A stretch of DNA of 25,817 nt, taken from positions 1 to 25,817 of the forward strand of contig JBBDQR010000112.1 of NCBI GenBank assembly GCA_040905885.1, in the 5' to 3' direction. This DNA comes from JACVRU01 sp040905885 (lineage in GTDB: Bacteria > Actinomycetota > Thermoleophilia > Gaiellales > Gaiellaceae). The notes below the pieces were generated by a model that ran no database searches, had not been told where the DNA came from, and worked only from the letters and a program-made list of their open reading frames with translations. Of the stretch, positions 1-6,400 are shown one piece after another (within the stretch, counting starts at the first letter, position 1; each line of letters begins with the position of its first letter). Position numbers and translations under genes: made by a program.

Positions 1-53
1 GCTCCCTGCGTCCTTGAGCTGCTCGGTTTTCGCTCGGCCAGAACGGAACGTAC

Positions 54-1124
54 TCACGGCCGCGACCACTCGGCGACGTCGGCGTGGATGCGGCCACCGG
101 CCTCCTTCAGGTGTCCGCCGCCGCGGCCGGCGCGGACGGCGAGGATCTCCCCGAGGATCGAGAGCGCCGTCTCGGCCGGGCTCTGGGCGCCGAGGTCGAG
201 GCCGCTCGGCCCGAAGATCCGCTCCAGCACCGCCTCGTCGACGCCCGCCTCGAGGAGGCGCTCGCGCCGGCGCTCCTGCGCCCGGCGGGAGCCCATCGCG
301 CCGACGTAGAACGCCTCGGTCGCCAGGGCGCCGAGGAGCGCCGGCACGTCGAACTTCTCCTCGTGCGTGAGCACGACGACCGCCGTGTCGTGGTCGGGGC
401 GGACGCGCTCGAGCACCTCCTCGGGCCAGCCGACGATCAGCTCGCCGGCGCTCGGGATGCGCTCGGCGGTCGCGAACTTCCCGCGCGCGTCGGCGACGAT
501 CGGCTGCCAGCCGATCATGCTGCACGCTCTGCAAAGGGCCTCGGCGGTATCGACCGCACCGAAGATCAGCACGCGCGGGGGCGGTCCGACCACGTCGGCG
601 AAGACGGTGCGGCCTTCGAGCTGGATCACCTGGGAGCGCTTGCCGCGGATGAGCGCCTCGGCGTGGCCGGCGAGCCCCGCGGGGCCCGAGCCGGCCGTCT
701 CGCCGCCTTCCAGCACGAGCAGCTCCGAGCCCGCCTCGGGCCCGTCGAGGACCGTGAAGTGGACAGCGCGCTCGCCGCGTTCCCCGGCGCGCAGGAGCCG
801 CTCGAGCACGGCCTCGTCGGGCGCGTCGACGAAGACGTCGATCTCGCCGCCGCAGGGCAGGCCGACCTCGAGCGCGAGGTCGTCCGAGATCCCGTACGTC
901 AGCAGGCGGCTCGGCCCGCCGGCGAGCACCTCGCGGGCGGCCCCGTAGACCTCGTTCTCGACGCAGCCGCCCGAGACGGAGCCCGCGAGCTCGCCGCCCT
1001 CGGAGACGCCGAGCTTCGAGCCGATCGGGCGGGGCGCCGAGCGGCGCGTCGCAACCACCGTGGCGATCGCGATCTGCTCGCCCCGACTGCGCCAGCGCTC
1101 GATGTCCGCCGCGATTCCGCGCAC
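54..1124 (-). CDS. xdhC: XdhC/CoxI family molybdenum-cofactor insertion protein
   Basis: This 356-residue protein matches the two-domain XdhC/CoxI family. These proteins bind molybdenum cofactor in the cytoplasm and help load the mature sulfurated form into xanthine dehydrogenase or related hydroxylases (family knowledge). The N-terminal domain (about residues 15-80) carries the conserved SVSGGCVE motif. After a variable linker, the C-terminal Rossmann-type domain begins near PPRVLIFGAVDTAEAL (about residue 184) and ends with GAMGSRR and a GLDLGAQSPAETALSILGEI segment typical of the family. The GTG start at 1124 has no Shine-Dalgarno site. A TAGCAT box lies six nucleotides upstream, which fits leaderless transcription. 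It is divergent from the gene at 1159 with a 34-nt gap. No molybdo-hydroxylase gene is visible, so a partner enzyme would have to lie left of the window. Family assignment is firm; the client enzyme is unknown. Confidence 0.93.
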   Translation of the reverse strand: MRGIAADIERWRSRGEQIAIATVVATRRSAPRPIGSKLGVSEGGELAGSVSGGCVENEVYGAAREVLAGGPSRLLTYGISDDLALEVGLPCGGEIDVFVDAPDEAVLERLLRAGERGERAVHFTVLDGPEAGSELLVLEGGETAGSGPAGLAGHAEALIRGKRSQVIQLEGRTVFADVVGPPPRVLIFGAVDTAEALCRACSMIGWQPIVADARGKFATAERIPSAGELIVGWPEEVLERVRPDHDTAVVVLTHEEKFDVPALLGALATEAFYVGAMGSRRAQERRRERLLEAGVDEAVLERIFGPSGLDLGAQSPAETALSILGEILAVRAGRGGGHLKEAGGRIHADVAEWSRP

Positions 1125-1130
1125 AGGCTG

Positions 1131-1136
1131 ATGCTA
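1131..1136 (-). promoter_or_regulatory. Candidate -10 box of a leaderless xdhC transcript
   Basis: On the minus strand the sequence TAGCAT (TANNNT form) ends six nucleotides before the GTG start codon, so transcription would begin at or next to the start codon. No Shine-Dalgarno sequence is present. The assignment rests on pattern and spacing only. Confidence 0.4.
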
Positions 1137-1146
1137 TCCCGCGCGC

Positions 1147-1152
1147 TACCCT
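1147..1152 (+). promoter_or_regulatory. Candidate -10 box of a leaderless PGPGW-protein transcript
   Basis: TACCCT (TANNNT form) ends six nucleotides before the ATG at 1159, and no ribosome-binding site is visible. Spacing is the same as for the divergent xdhC promoter, so the two promoters sit almost back to back. Confidence 0.4.
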
Positions 1153-1158
1153 TGCCCA

Positions 1159-1548
1159 ATGGCCGAGAGGGTGGCAGCCGGTCGCCGGCGCATGATCGAG
1201 CGCGTCCGCGAGCGGAAGGAGCACCACAAGCGGCGCGGGCGCGCCTACCGGATCACGTTCGGAGTCATGGGCTTCACGGTCCTGCTTGGCGGAGTCGTCC
1301 TCTCGCTGCCGTTCGTTCCGGGCCCGGGCCTGCTGCTGATCGCGATCGGCCTCGGCATGCTGGCTCTCGAGTTCGCCTGGGCGGAGCGGCTCCTCGAGCG
1401 CACGCTGCACGAGCTCGAGCGGGCCGGCGAGCGCGCCGCGCGCGCCAGCGCGAGGCAGAGGCTCCTGGTGGGAACGCTGCTCGCGGCGAGCGCGGGCATG
1501 CTCGTCGTGGCGGTCTTCCTCTGGGACGTGCCCGGCCTTCCGTTCTAG
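1159..1548 (+). CDS. PGPGW-family (TIGR02611-like) small membrane protein
   Basis: This 129-residue integral membrane protein has a cationic N-terminal segment (residues 1-33), two closely spaced hydrophobic helices (about 36-54 and 57-75) and a third helix near the C terminus (about 98-118). Between the first two helices is LPFVPGPGLLLIAIGLGMLALEF written in two parts: LPFVPGPGLLL, then IAIGLGMLALEF. This is the hallmark of the actinobacterial PGPGW transmembrane family. Here the position after PGPG is Leu rather than Trp. The segment between helices 2 and 3 is Arg/Glu-rich and amphipathic, probably cytosolic. No enzymatic function is known for the family and none is visible here. The ATG at 1159 fits a leaderless start. 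The gene at 1559 follows after 10 nt, so the two may be co-transcribed. Confidence 0.85.
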   Translation: MAERVAAGRRRMIERVRERKEHHKRRGRAYRITFGVMGFTVLLGGVVLSLPFVPGPGLLLIAIGLGMLALEFAWAERLLERTLHELERAGERAARASARQRLLVGTLLAASAGMLVVAVFLWDVPGLPF

Positions 1549-1551
1549 ACT
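1546..1551 (+). promoter_or_regulatory. Possible -10 box overlapping the upstream stop codon
   Basis: TAGACT (TANNNT form) ends seven nucleotides before the GTG at 1559 and includes the TAG stop of the preceding gene. The spacing matches the neighbouring candidate leaderless promoters, but because the first three bases are a stop codon the match may be coincidental. Confidence 0.25.
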
Positions 1552-1558
1552 CTCCATC

Positions 1559-1795
1559 GTGAGCTGGCTGTGGATCGCCCTGCTCGCGCTGGCAGTCGCC
1601 GTGCTGGCCGGCGCCGAGTGGCCGCGGCTCGAGGAGCGGTTCGGAGGCCCAGCGCGCCACCGCCGCCGGCGCTCGCGGCGCAAGGCGAACCTGAGGGTGC
1701 TCAGCTCGTCGGAGGAGGACGACTTCGCCGCCAGCGTCGAGCGCGATCTCTCGCTGCTGCCGACGATCGACGACGACGAGCGCCGCCGCCGCTGA
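1559..1795 (+). CDS. Small single-pass membrane protein, unknown function
   Basis: This 78-residue product starts at GTG. Residues 2-18 form one hydrophobic helix (WLWIALLALAVAVLAGA). A strongly basic stretch follows (about residues 32-43, HRRRRSRRKANL), then an acidic/serine tail (SSSEEDD, DDDERRRR). The topology is probably N-out, C-in by the positive-inside rule. I do not recognise a family. It begins 10 nt after the stop of the PGPGW gene on the same strand and is probably part of the same transcription unit. Reading-frame composition and the clear TM plus basic-stop pattern support a real gene; no homology claim is made. Confidence 0.6.
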   Translation: MSWLWIALLALAVAVLAGAEWPRLEERFGGPARHRRRRSRRKANLRVLSSSEEDDFAASVERDLSLLPTIDDDERRRR

Positions 1796-1804
1796 GCACT
1801 GGTC

Positions 1805-1844
1805 GCCGCCGCTCCCGCCGGGCGAAGCCCGGCTCCGCGGCGGC
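1805..1844. terminator. Strong GC hairpin in a convergent gap, likely bidirectional terminator
   Basis: The 8-bp arms GCCGCCGC (1805-1812) and GCGGCGGC (1837-1844) enclose 7-bp arms GCCGGGC (1817-1823) and GCCCGGC (1827-1833), with a GAA loop and small internal loops. It lies just after the end of the plus-strand gene at 1795 and before the end of the minus-strand protease gene at 2006, where a shared terminator is expected. There is no U-tract. Confidence 0.6.
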
Positions 1845-1858
1845 TGACGCCGCTCTTA

Positions 1859-1885
1859 CCCGGAAAGTGCTCCGCACTTCCCGGG
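1859..1885. terminator. Second hairpin in the convergent gap
   Basis: A 12-nt arm (1859-1870) pairs with 1874-1885 around a TCC loop, with one mismatch. It stands 14 nt from the first hairpin. Together the two structures occupy much of the first half of the gap. The remaining 120 nt up to 2005 show no gene that I can support. Confidence 0.5.
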
Positions 1886-2005
1886 GGCCCCGAAAACCTG
1901 GCGGCAGGATGCTGCGCGGGCGTCGCTTGCCCGACTCACTTGTGCTGTGCTGCGCGCCGCCCGCTTGCCTCCTTTGCCAGCGGCGCCCCAGCGCGCAGCG
2001 GTGTC

Positions 2006-4414
2006 CTAGCGCGTGACGCGGAAGCCGAGGTTCAGCGTCCGCGTGTTCGGCAGGATCCGGGAGACGTTCTCGTTGTTGCGGGTCTCCTGGTAGTCGGAGA
2101 TCCGGACGACGAGACGGTGCGTGCCGACGCGCAGTCCGCGCGTGTCGATTGAGAGCACGCTCCCGCGGATCGTCGCGCGGCGCGCCCGGCCGTTCACGCG
2201 CGCGTCGAGCGAGGCGGGATCGATCCCTGACCCGCCCGGGTCGGTCGCCCGCAGGCGCAACGGCGCCCCTTGCCTCACTGCACGGCCGAGCGGCCGCAGC
2301 GCCGGCGGCTTCGTGTCGTTGACCCAGAAGCGGAACGTGAAGCGGCCCGCCTCCGCCCGGCTCGGCGTGTCGAAGACGACGTCGTAGCTCCCCGCGCGAG
2401 GCAGCAGCGCGCCGGCAGCCAGCCGGGAGGAGCCGAAGGACGGCTGGTAGGGATTGATGTCGAAGGGCAGCGAGGAGTAGCCGACGAGTCGGTCCTCGCT
2501 GCCGGCGAACGTGATCCTCGGCTCGACGCGGACGCCGCGGGCCCGCGTGAGCACGGCGACGCCGAAGTTGGCGGCAGGGCGGGCGAGCGTGACGCGGAAG
2601 ACCTGCTCGGGGCCGAGGAACGAGGAGCCGCGCTCGGGGTAGCGATACCGGTCGACGAGCGAGGGCTTGCCGGCCGTGTTGCCCCTGTAGACCCCGGGGC
2701 GGGGGAGGGCGGTCGCCCTGTGCCCTGCGAGCCGGCCCGCGGTCACGCGGAGCCAGTACGGGATCCTCCTGACCTCGCCGCCGCGCGTGAGCGTGAGGAA
2801 GCCCGCGTGGGCCGCCGGCGCCGCCGACGCGGCGATGGTCGCGGAGAGGACGATCCCCCCGGGAACGGTCGCGGCAGCGGGCGCGGTGACGACGGTGTTC
2901 GGATCCCCGGGCGAGTCGACGGCGACGCTCCAGACGCCGCCTCCTCCGCCCGCGTCGCCGAGGTCCACCGTGTGGGCCGAGGTCGAGCCTCGCTCCAGCA
3001 GGCCGAACGACACACTCGTCGGGCTCGCGAAGAGGAGCGGGTCGACGGCGCGCGCGACGTCGGCCACGCCGGCCCCGGCCCGCGTCGGCTGCGCGGAGAT
3101 CGGCGCCGCGGTCTGCACGAGCGCAGACTTCACCTGAAGCGGCGTCCAGCTCGGATGCTGCTCGAGCAGCAGCGCCGCGAGCCCTGCGACGTGCGGCGCG
3201 GCCATGCTCGTCCCGCTGAACCGGGCCCAGAGCCCGTCGCGCGCGGGCACCGAGGACAGGATCTCGACGCCGGGCGCCGCCAGGTCCGGCTTGAGCCGCA
3301 GCGAGAGCGGCGTCGGCCCCGTGGACGAGAAGCCGGCGACCTCGGTGCGCGTCGCCAGCGCGGCGGCGGTGATCGCCTTGGCCGCGCTCCCGGGCGAGCT
3401 GACCGATCCGGCGCCGAATGAGTCGCCGTCGTTGCCGGCCGCGATCGAGACGACCACGCCCGCGTCCACGGCGCCGTCCACGGCCCGGGTGACCAGGTCA
3501 CGCGTGGGCTCGACCTCGGGCTCGCCGAGCGACAGGTTGATCACGTCCATCCTGTCGGCGACGGCGGCCTCGATGCCCGCGACGATCTCCGGCGAGTTCC
3601 CGTTCAGGCCGAGACCCGACGCGGTCGGGATCGTCAGCACCTTGTAGTTCCCCAGGTACGCGCGGGGCGCGATCCCCGAGACGGTGGCGCCCCGGCCGAC
3701 CGCCGTCGTGTTCGCGTTGCCGGCGGCGATCCCGGCGACGTGGGTCGCGTGGCCGGAGAGCCGGGGGTCGAACGGGAGGGAGGCGTTCCTCCACCGCGGC
3801 GAGGCGGGCGCGAACGCCCGGGCCACGATCACTTTCGGCGTCGTGAAGGCCGTGTTGCCCTTGGGGAAGCCCGCGGGATAGGCGTAGCCGGCCGGGTCGA
3901 AGAACGGATGCCGCTGGTCGAGGCCGTCGTCGAGGATCGCGATCTTCAGGCCCTCGCCGTTGCCCGCGAGCGCCGCGACCGGCGCGGCGGCGAGAGCCGC
4001 CGTGGAGCCGGACGATCCGGCGGCGGCTGAGTATCGAGTCGCGCGGAGGACGCCGGTTATCCCGGGAACGCGGGCGAGCGCGCCGAGCCGCTCCTCGGGG
4101 AGCGAAACGGCGAGCCCGTTGAGCACGATCCGGTAGCGCCAGCGGACTCGCGCCCCCGGGACACTCCGCTCGATGCGCGCGGCGAGCGCGTCCTGCTCGG
4201 CGGCGAGCAGCCGCAGGTGGGCGGCGCTCGTCGGGCTGCTCAGGCTGAGCCGGCGCTGCTTGGCGGAGGCGCTCAAGGCCCGGCTCTGGGAGAGCGCCCG
4301 CGCGAGGGAGGGCTCCTTCATCGTCACGACGACATCGACCGTCGCGGCCCGTGCGGCGGCAGCCGCCGGCCCGAAGGCGGCGATCAGGACGAGGAGGAGG
4401 AGACCCCGGCGCAA
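2006..4414 (-). CDS. Secreted subtilisin-family (S8) serine protease with C-terminal beta domains
   Basis: This 802-residue protease has a signal peptide (about residues 1-22, RRGLLLLVLIAAFGPAAAAARA) and an I9-like propeptide region (about 24-130). The S8 catalytic domain (about 152-460) carries all three catalytic residues. Asp162 is in AILDDG, His222 in SGHATHVAG (Ala replaces the usual second Gly), and Ser403 in SGTSMAAPHVAG. The oxyanion-hole Asn is N328 in SIAAGNDG. Residues 460-802 look like beta-sandwich modules, including a stretch near residue 465 starting SPTSVSFGLLERGS that resembles Fn3-like domains of large subtilases. The enzyme should be exported, cleave its propeptide and degrade extracellular protein. 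The start is TTG at 4414. No in-frame ATG or GTG lies between it and the upstream stop, and a TACCAT box lies nine nucleotides upstream. It is divergent from tRNA-Leu. Confidence 0.92.
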   Translation of the reverse strand: MRRGLLLLVLIAAFGPAAAAARAATVDVVVTMKEPSLARALSQSRALSASAKQRRLSLSSPTSAAHLRLLAAEQDALAARIERSVPGARVRWRYRIVLNGLAVSLPEERLGALARVPGITGVLRATRYSAAAGSSGSTAALAAAPVAALAGNGEGLKIAILDDGLDQRHPFFDPAGYAYPAGFPKGNTAFTTPKVIVARAFAPASPRWRNASLPFDPRLSGHATHVAGIAAGNANTTAVGRGATVSGIAPRAYLGNYKVLTIPTASGLGLNGNSPEIVAGIEAAVADRMDVINLSLGEPEVEPTRDLVTRAVDGAVDAGVVVSIAAGNDGDSFGAGSVSSPGSAAKAITAAALATRTEVAGFSSTGPTPLSLRLKPDLAAPGVEILSSVPARDGLWARFSGTSMAAPHVAGLAALLLEQHPSWTPLQVKSALVQTAAPISAQPTRAGAGVADVARAVDPLLFASPTSVSFGLLERGSTSAHTVDLGDAGGGGGVWSVAVDSPGDPNTVVTAPAAATVPGGIVLSATIAASAAPAAHAGFLTLTRGGEVRRIPYWLRVTAGRLAGHRATALPRPGVYRGNTAGKPSLVDRYRYPERGSSFLGPEQVFRVTLARPAANFGVAVLTRARGVRVEPRITFAGSEDRLVGYSSLPFDINPYQPSFGSSRLAAGALLPRAGSYDVVFDTPSRAEAGRFTFRFWVNDTKPPALRPLGRAVRQGAPLRLRATDPGGSGIDPASLDARVNGRARRATIRGSVLSIDTRGLRVGTHRLVVRISDYQETRNNENVSRILPNTRTLNLGFRVTR

Positions 4415-4423
4415 CGCGGGGAC

Positions 4424-4429
4424 ATGGTA
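4424..4429 (-). promoter_or_regulatory. Candidate -10 box of the S8 protease gene
   Basis: TACCAT on the minus strand ends nine nucleotides before the TTG start, with no Shine-Dalgarno sequence visible. It lies 10 nt from the tRNA promoter -10 box on the other strand, so the two polymerase sites would overlap. Confidence 0.35.
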
Positions 4430-4439
4430 GACGCGAGGC

Positions 4440-4445
4440 TACAAT
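4440..4445 (+). promoter_or_regulatory. Candidate -10 box of the tRNA-Leu promoter
   Basis: TACAAT, one base from the sigma-70-type consensus, lies 12 nt before the first base of the tRNA. A weak GGGACA -35-like sequence lies at 4419-4424 with a short 15-nt spacer. Transcription would start around 4452. Confidence 0.5.
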
Positions 4446-4457
4446 GGGCGTCTCCGC

Positions 4458-4541
4458 GCGGATGTGGCGGAATTGGTAGACGCGCACGGTTCAGGTCCGT
4501 GTGGGCGAAAGCCCGTGGAGGTTCAAGTCCTCTCATCCGCA
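4458..4541 (+). tRNA. tRNA-Leu, anticodon CAG
   Basis: The acceptor arms GCGGATG (4458-4464) and CATCCGC (4534-4540) pair completely, with discriminator A at 4541. The anticodon stem CACGG/CCGTG encloses the loop TTCAGGT, giving anticodon CAG, which reads the Leu codon CUG. The long variable arm (TGGGCGAAAGCCCG) is typical of class II tRNAs. The T arm contains GGTTCAAGTCC. The D arm contains the usual GGTAGAC sequence. The following bases are CTG, so the 3' CCA is not encoded and must be added enzymatically. No intron or unusual insertion is seen. Confidence 0.97.
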
Positions 4542-4551
4542 CTGCTTCGAC

Positions 4552-5310
4552 TCAGCAGAGCCTGATCTTGCGGCAGGCGGCGCCCACGGGCGCGATCTGG
4601 TTGTCGCCGCTCGGCGACAGCTCGACCACCACGCCGGCGACGCGGCCGTCGCCCGAGACCACGGGCGCCCCGAGGTGGATCTGCTCCGCGCTCGTCCGGA
4701 GCGAGAAGCGGCCCTCGCTCGCGGTCAGGACGCCTTCGCCGAACGCGGCTTCGGTTCCGGCCGGCACGACGATCGCCCGGTCCTCGCGCGTCAGCGTGTT
4801 CCGGTCGCCGGGGCTCTGCCAGAGCGGCCGCTCGAACACGGCGCCGACGCGGAGGACGGCGAGACCGGTGTTCACGTCCTCGCGGAAGATGCGCGCGGGC
4901 CAGAACCGGGTGCCCTGCTTCAGGTAGACCTGGGTGCCGCCGCTCGCGAGCACCCCGGCGACGACCGAGCGGGCAGTGAGGAAGAACGAGGCCTTGTCCT
5001 GGGGATGCACCCAGCCGAGGAAGCCGGTCCCGTGGGCGCCGCCCGCACCCTCGACGACGTACGTGCTCGTCTTCGCCCGGCCGGCGAGCGCCCGCAGCGT
5101 CAGCGCCTCCGGCCCGAGCGCCGAGAGCCCGGTCGCTGCTGGGGCGGCGGCGGCCTCCTCGTGGACGGCCTGTCTGCTGCTCAGCGCCGGCGCGACGAGC
5201 TGGTAGACCGCGAAGGCGGCGGCCGCGTAGGCGGCGGCCGCGACCAGCGCCCCGAAGTGTGGCGAACGCAGCGAGACGTGGGAGGGGCGGGGCCGGGGAA
5301 CTGCGCTCAC
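4552..5310 (-). CDS. Membrane-anchored trypsin/HtrA-fold pseudoprotease
   Basis: This 252-residue protein has one hydrophobic helix (about residues 19-43), an Ala-rich linker, and a chymotrypsin-fold domain (about 74-245) recognisable by HtrA-like landmarks. These are GTGFLGW (94-100), FFLTARSVVAG, an EDVNTGLAVLRV strand, and LGAPVVSGDGRVAGVVVE near the end. The catalytic positions are altered. The His of the usual T-x-x-H-V-V is Ser115, the Asp of the usual D-L-A-V-L is Gly149, and the Ser of the usual G-N-S-G-G-P is Leu213. It is therefore unlikely to hydrolyse peptides and is more plausibly a binding, scaffold or sensor protein outside the membrane (inference). No PDZ domain is present. 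It starts at GTG 5310. It lies 37 nt downstream of the peroxiredoxin gene on the same strand, so the two could be co-transcribed. Confidence 0.82.
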   Translation of the reverse strand: MSAVPRPRPSHVSLRSPHFGALVAAAAYAAAAFAVYQLVAPALSSRQAVHEEAAAAPAATGLSALGPEALTLRALAGRAKTSTYVVEGAGGAHGTGFLGWVHPQDKASFFLTARSVVAGVLASGGTQVYLKQGTRFWPARIFREDVNTGLAVLRVGAVFERPLWQSPGDRNTLTREDRAIVVPAGTEAAFGEGVLTASEGRFSLRTSAEQIHLGAPVVSGDGRVAGVVVELSPSGDNQIAPVGAACRKIRLC

Positions 5311-5320
5311 GCGTCGGCGG

Positions 5321-5343
5321 GTACCCGGGCGGGTCCGGGTTAC
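5321..5343 (-). other. Small hairpin between peroxiredoxin and pseudoprotease genes
   Basis: ACCCGG and CCGGGT can pair with extra GTA/TAC closure and one bulge. It fills most of the 37-nt intergenic gap and could attenuate or protect the transcript. There is no U-tract, so a terminator role is weak. Confidence 0.25.
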
Positions 5344-5347
5344 ACCT

Positions 5348-5800
5348 CTACAGCCCCGCGAGCACCTCGTCGGGGTTGCGCTCGGCGTTGACGCCGTACA
5401 TCGCGCGCGCCACGTTCCCCTCGGGGTCGATGACGAAGGTCGAGCGGATGATCCCCATGTACGTCTTCCCCGCGAAGCTCTTCTCGCCCCAGGCTCCGTA
5501 GCGCTCGGCCACCTCGTGCTCGGGGTCCGCGAGCAGCGGGAACGGCAGTCCGTACTTCTCCTTGAACTTCACGTGCGAGGCGACGTCGTCGGGGCTGACG
5601 CCGAGCACGACCGCCCCGCGCTCCTGGTACTCGCCGTAGGCGTCGCGGAACCCGCTCGCCTGCTTCGTGCACCCCGGCGTGTCGTCCTTGGGATAGAAGT
5701 AGAGGACGACCGGCTTGCCGCGGAGGTCCGAGAGGCGGACGGTCGCGCCCTCGTCGCTCTCGAGCTCGAAGTCCGGTGCGGGATCTCCCTCGCGCAGCAA
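5348..5800 (-). CDS. bcp: BCP-type (PrxQ) thiol peroxidase lacking the resolving cysteine
   Basis: This 150-residue peroxiredoxin has the normal length for the BCP/PrxQ group of the AhpC/TSA superfamily. These enzymes reduce hydroperoxides in the cytosol using thioredoxin or another thiol donor. The active-site sequence YPKDDTPGCTKQASGFRD (about residues 36-53) contains the peroxidatic Cys44 after the P-x-x-x-T-x-x-C pattern. The conserved Arg lies in IIRSTFVIDPEG. In typical alpha-helix-linked BCPs the resolving Cys is five residues later; here that position is Ser49. No other Cys is present, so it should act as a 1-Cys enzyme (inference). It starts at TTG 5800, supported by an AGGAGG Shine-Dalgarno site four nucleotides upstream (minus strand, 5805-5810). 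The pseudoprotease gene follows on the same strand. Confidence 0.93.
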   Translation of the reverse strand: MLREGDPAPDFELESDEGATVRLSDLRGKPVVLYFYPKDDTPGCTKQASGFRDAYGEYQERGAVVLGVSPDDVASHVKFKEKYGLPFPLLADPEHEVAERYGAWGEKSFAGKTYMGIIRSTFVIDPEGNVARAMYGVNAERNPDEVLAGL

Positions 5801-5804
5801 GACG

Positions 5805-5810
5805 CCTCCT
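5805..5810 (-). promoter_or_regulatory. Ribosome-binding site deciding the peroxiredoxin TTG start
   Basis: AGGAGG on the minus strand lies four nucleotides before TTG at 5800. It is the clearest Shine-Dalgarno site in the window and supports the rare TTG start. Confidence 0.6.
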
Positions 5811-5818
5811 CTCGTCGC

Positions 5819-6264
5819 GCCGTCGGCGTCGTCCGCGTCTCGCGTCGGAGCGCGCGACGGCGAGCTTCGTCTCTCCGTCCGAGCAGCGCGAGCGTATCGC
5901 GCAGGCGTGCGAGCGGGACGGGCTCGAGCTCGTAGGCGTGCTTGAGGAGCTCGACGTTTCCAGCGGCGCCGCCCTCGCCAAGCGCACCGGACTCCGTCGC
6001 GCGGTCGAGCTGGTTGGAGTCCGGAGAGGCCGATGTCCTCGTCGTCGCCTGCTTCGACCGGCTCGTCCGCTCGCTCCCCGTCCAGGAGAAAGGCCTCGAG
6101 CAGATCGAGGCCGCCGGCGGCAGGATCGTTACCGTCGATGTCGGCGACGTCCGCGCCGACACAGCCTCCCGCTGGCTCCCCTCCACGATGTCGGGATGGT
6201 GGCCGGGCACCGCCGGCGCGTCACGGCCGAGAGCACGCAGGACGCGAGGCGACGCGAGCAAACC
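5819..6264 (+). pseudogene. Decayed serine recombinase (resolvase/invertase N-terminal domain), four frameshifts
   Basis: Pieces of one serine-recombinase catalytic domain run in order through three frames. Frame 2 at 5819-5845 gives AVGVVRVSR, including the RVS segment that holds the nucleophilic Ser in this family. Frame 3 then gives SRVGARDGE. Frame 1 from about 5863 to 6015 gives ASFVSPSEQRERIAQACERD and EELDVSSGAALAKR. Frame 2 from 6017 gives ESGEADVLVVACFDRLVRS and ADTASRWLPSTM. Frame 1 from 6196 gives MVAGHRRRVTAESTQDARRR. The simplest repairs are loss of a CG and an AG dinucleotide near 5845 and 5866, one extra G near 6014, and one missing base near 6195. The DNA-binding C-terminal region is absent. 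It is divergent from the peroxiredoxin gene, with its start about 20 nt away. The sequence resembles multi-copy recombinases I associate with Thermoleophilia (recollection, not a search). Confidence 0.85.
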
Positions 6265-6345
6265 TTGGGAGGAGCTCTCCACTCTTGTCCTTCTTATTTT
6301 CTTTTTCCCGCGCGTGCGCGCGCTAGCAGACCTCAAGGGTGGTGT

Positions 6346-6367
6346 CAATAGGCCGATCGGCCCATTG
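6346..6367. promoter_or_regulatory. 22-bp near-perfect palindrome, candidate operator
   Basis: The core GGCCGATCGGCC is flanked by CAATA on the left and CATTG on the right. It forms an inverted repeat with a single mismatched pair. It overlaps the TTG of a candidate -35 box (6365-6370) for the giant gene, a placement typical of a repressor site. No regulator gene is visible in the window. Confidence 0.5.
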
Positions 6368-6393
6368 TACGAAGGGGCCAACGCTCCTACTCT
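6365..6393 (+). promoter_or_regulatory. Candidate promoter of the giant surface-protein gene
   Basis: TTGTAC (6365-6370) and TACTCT (6388-6393) are separated by 17 nt, the optimal spacer. The -10 fits TANNNT and the -35 keeps the TTG core. Transcription would start near 6400, leaving a leader of about 45-100 nt depending on the start codon used. Confidence 0.45.
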
Positions 6394-6400
6394 TGAGGTA

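Noticed and set aside
1..53. A gene at the left edge
   Set aside because: Only 53 nt are available before the xdhC stop and no recognisable coding segment or signal can be supported.
84..1562. A 492-codon plus-strand frame across the xdhC gene
   Set aside because: Low-complexity Arg/Ala/Asp sequence opposite the well-conserved XdhC protein, running into the PGPGW gene in the wrong frame.
6285..6327. T/C-rich tract followed by CGCGCG-T-GCGCGCG, as a terminator or attachment site
   Set aside because: The stem follows the T tract instead of preceding it on the plus strand, and no repeat copy of an attachment core is visible in the window.
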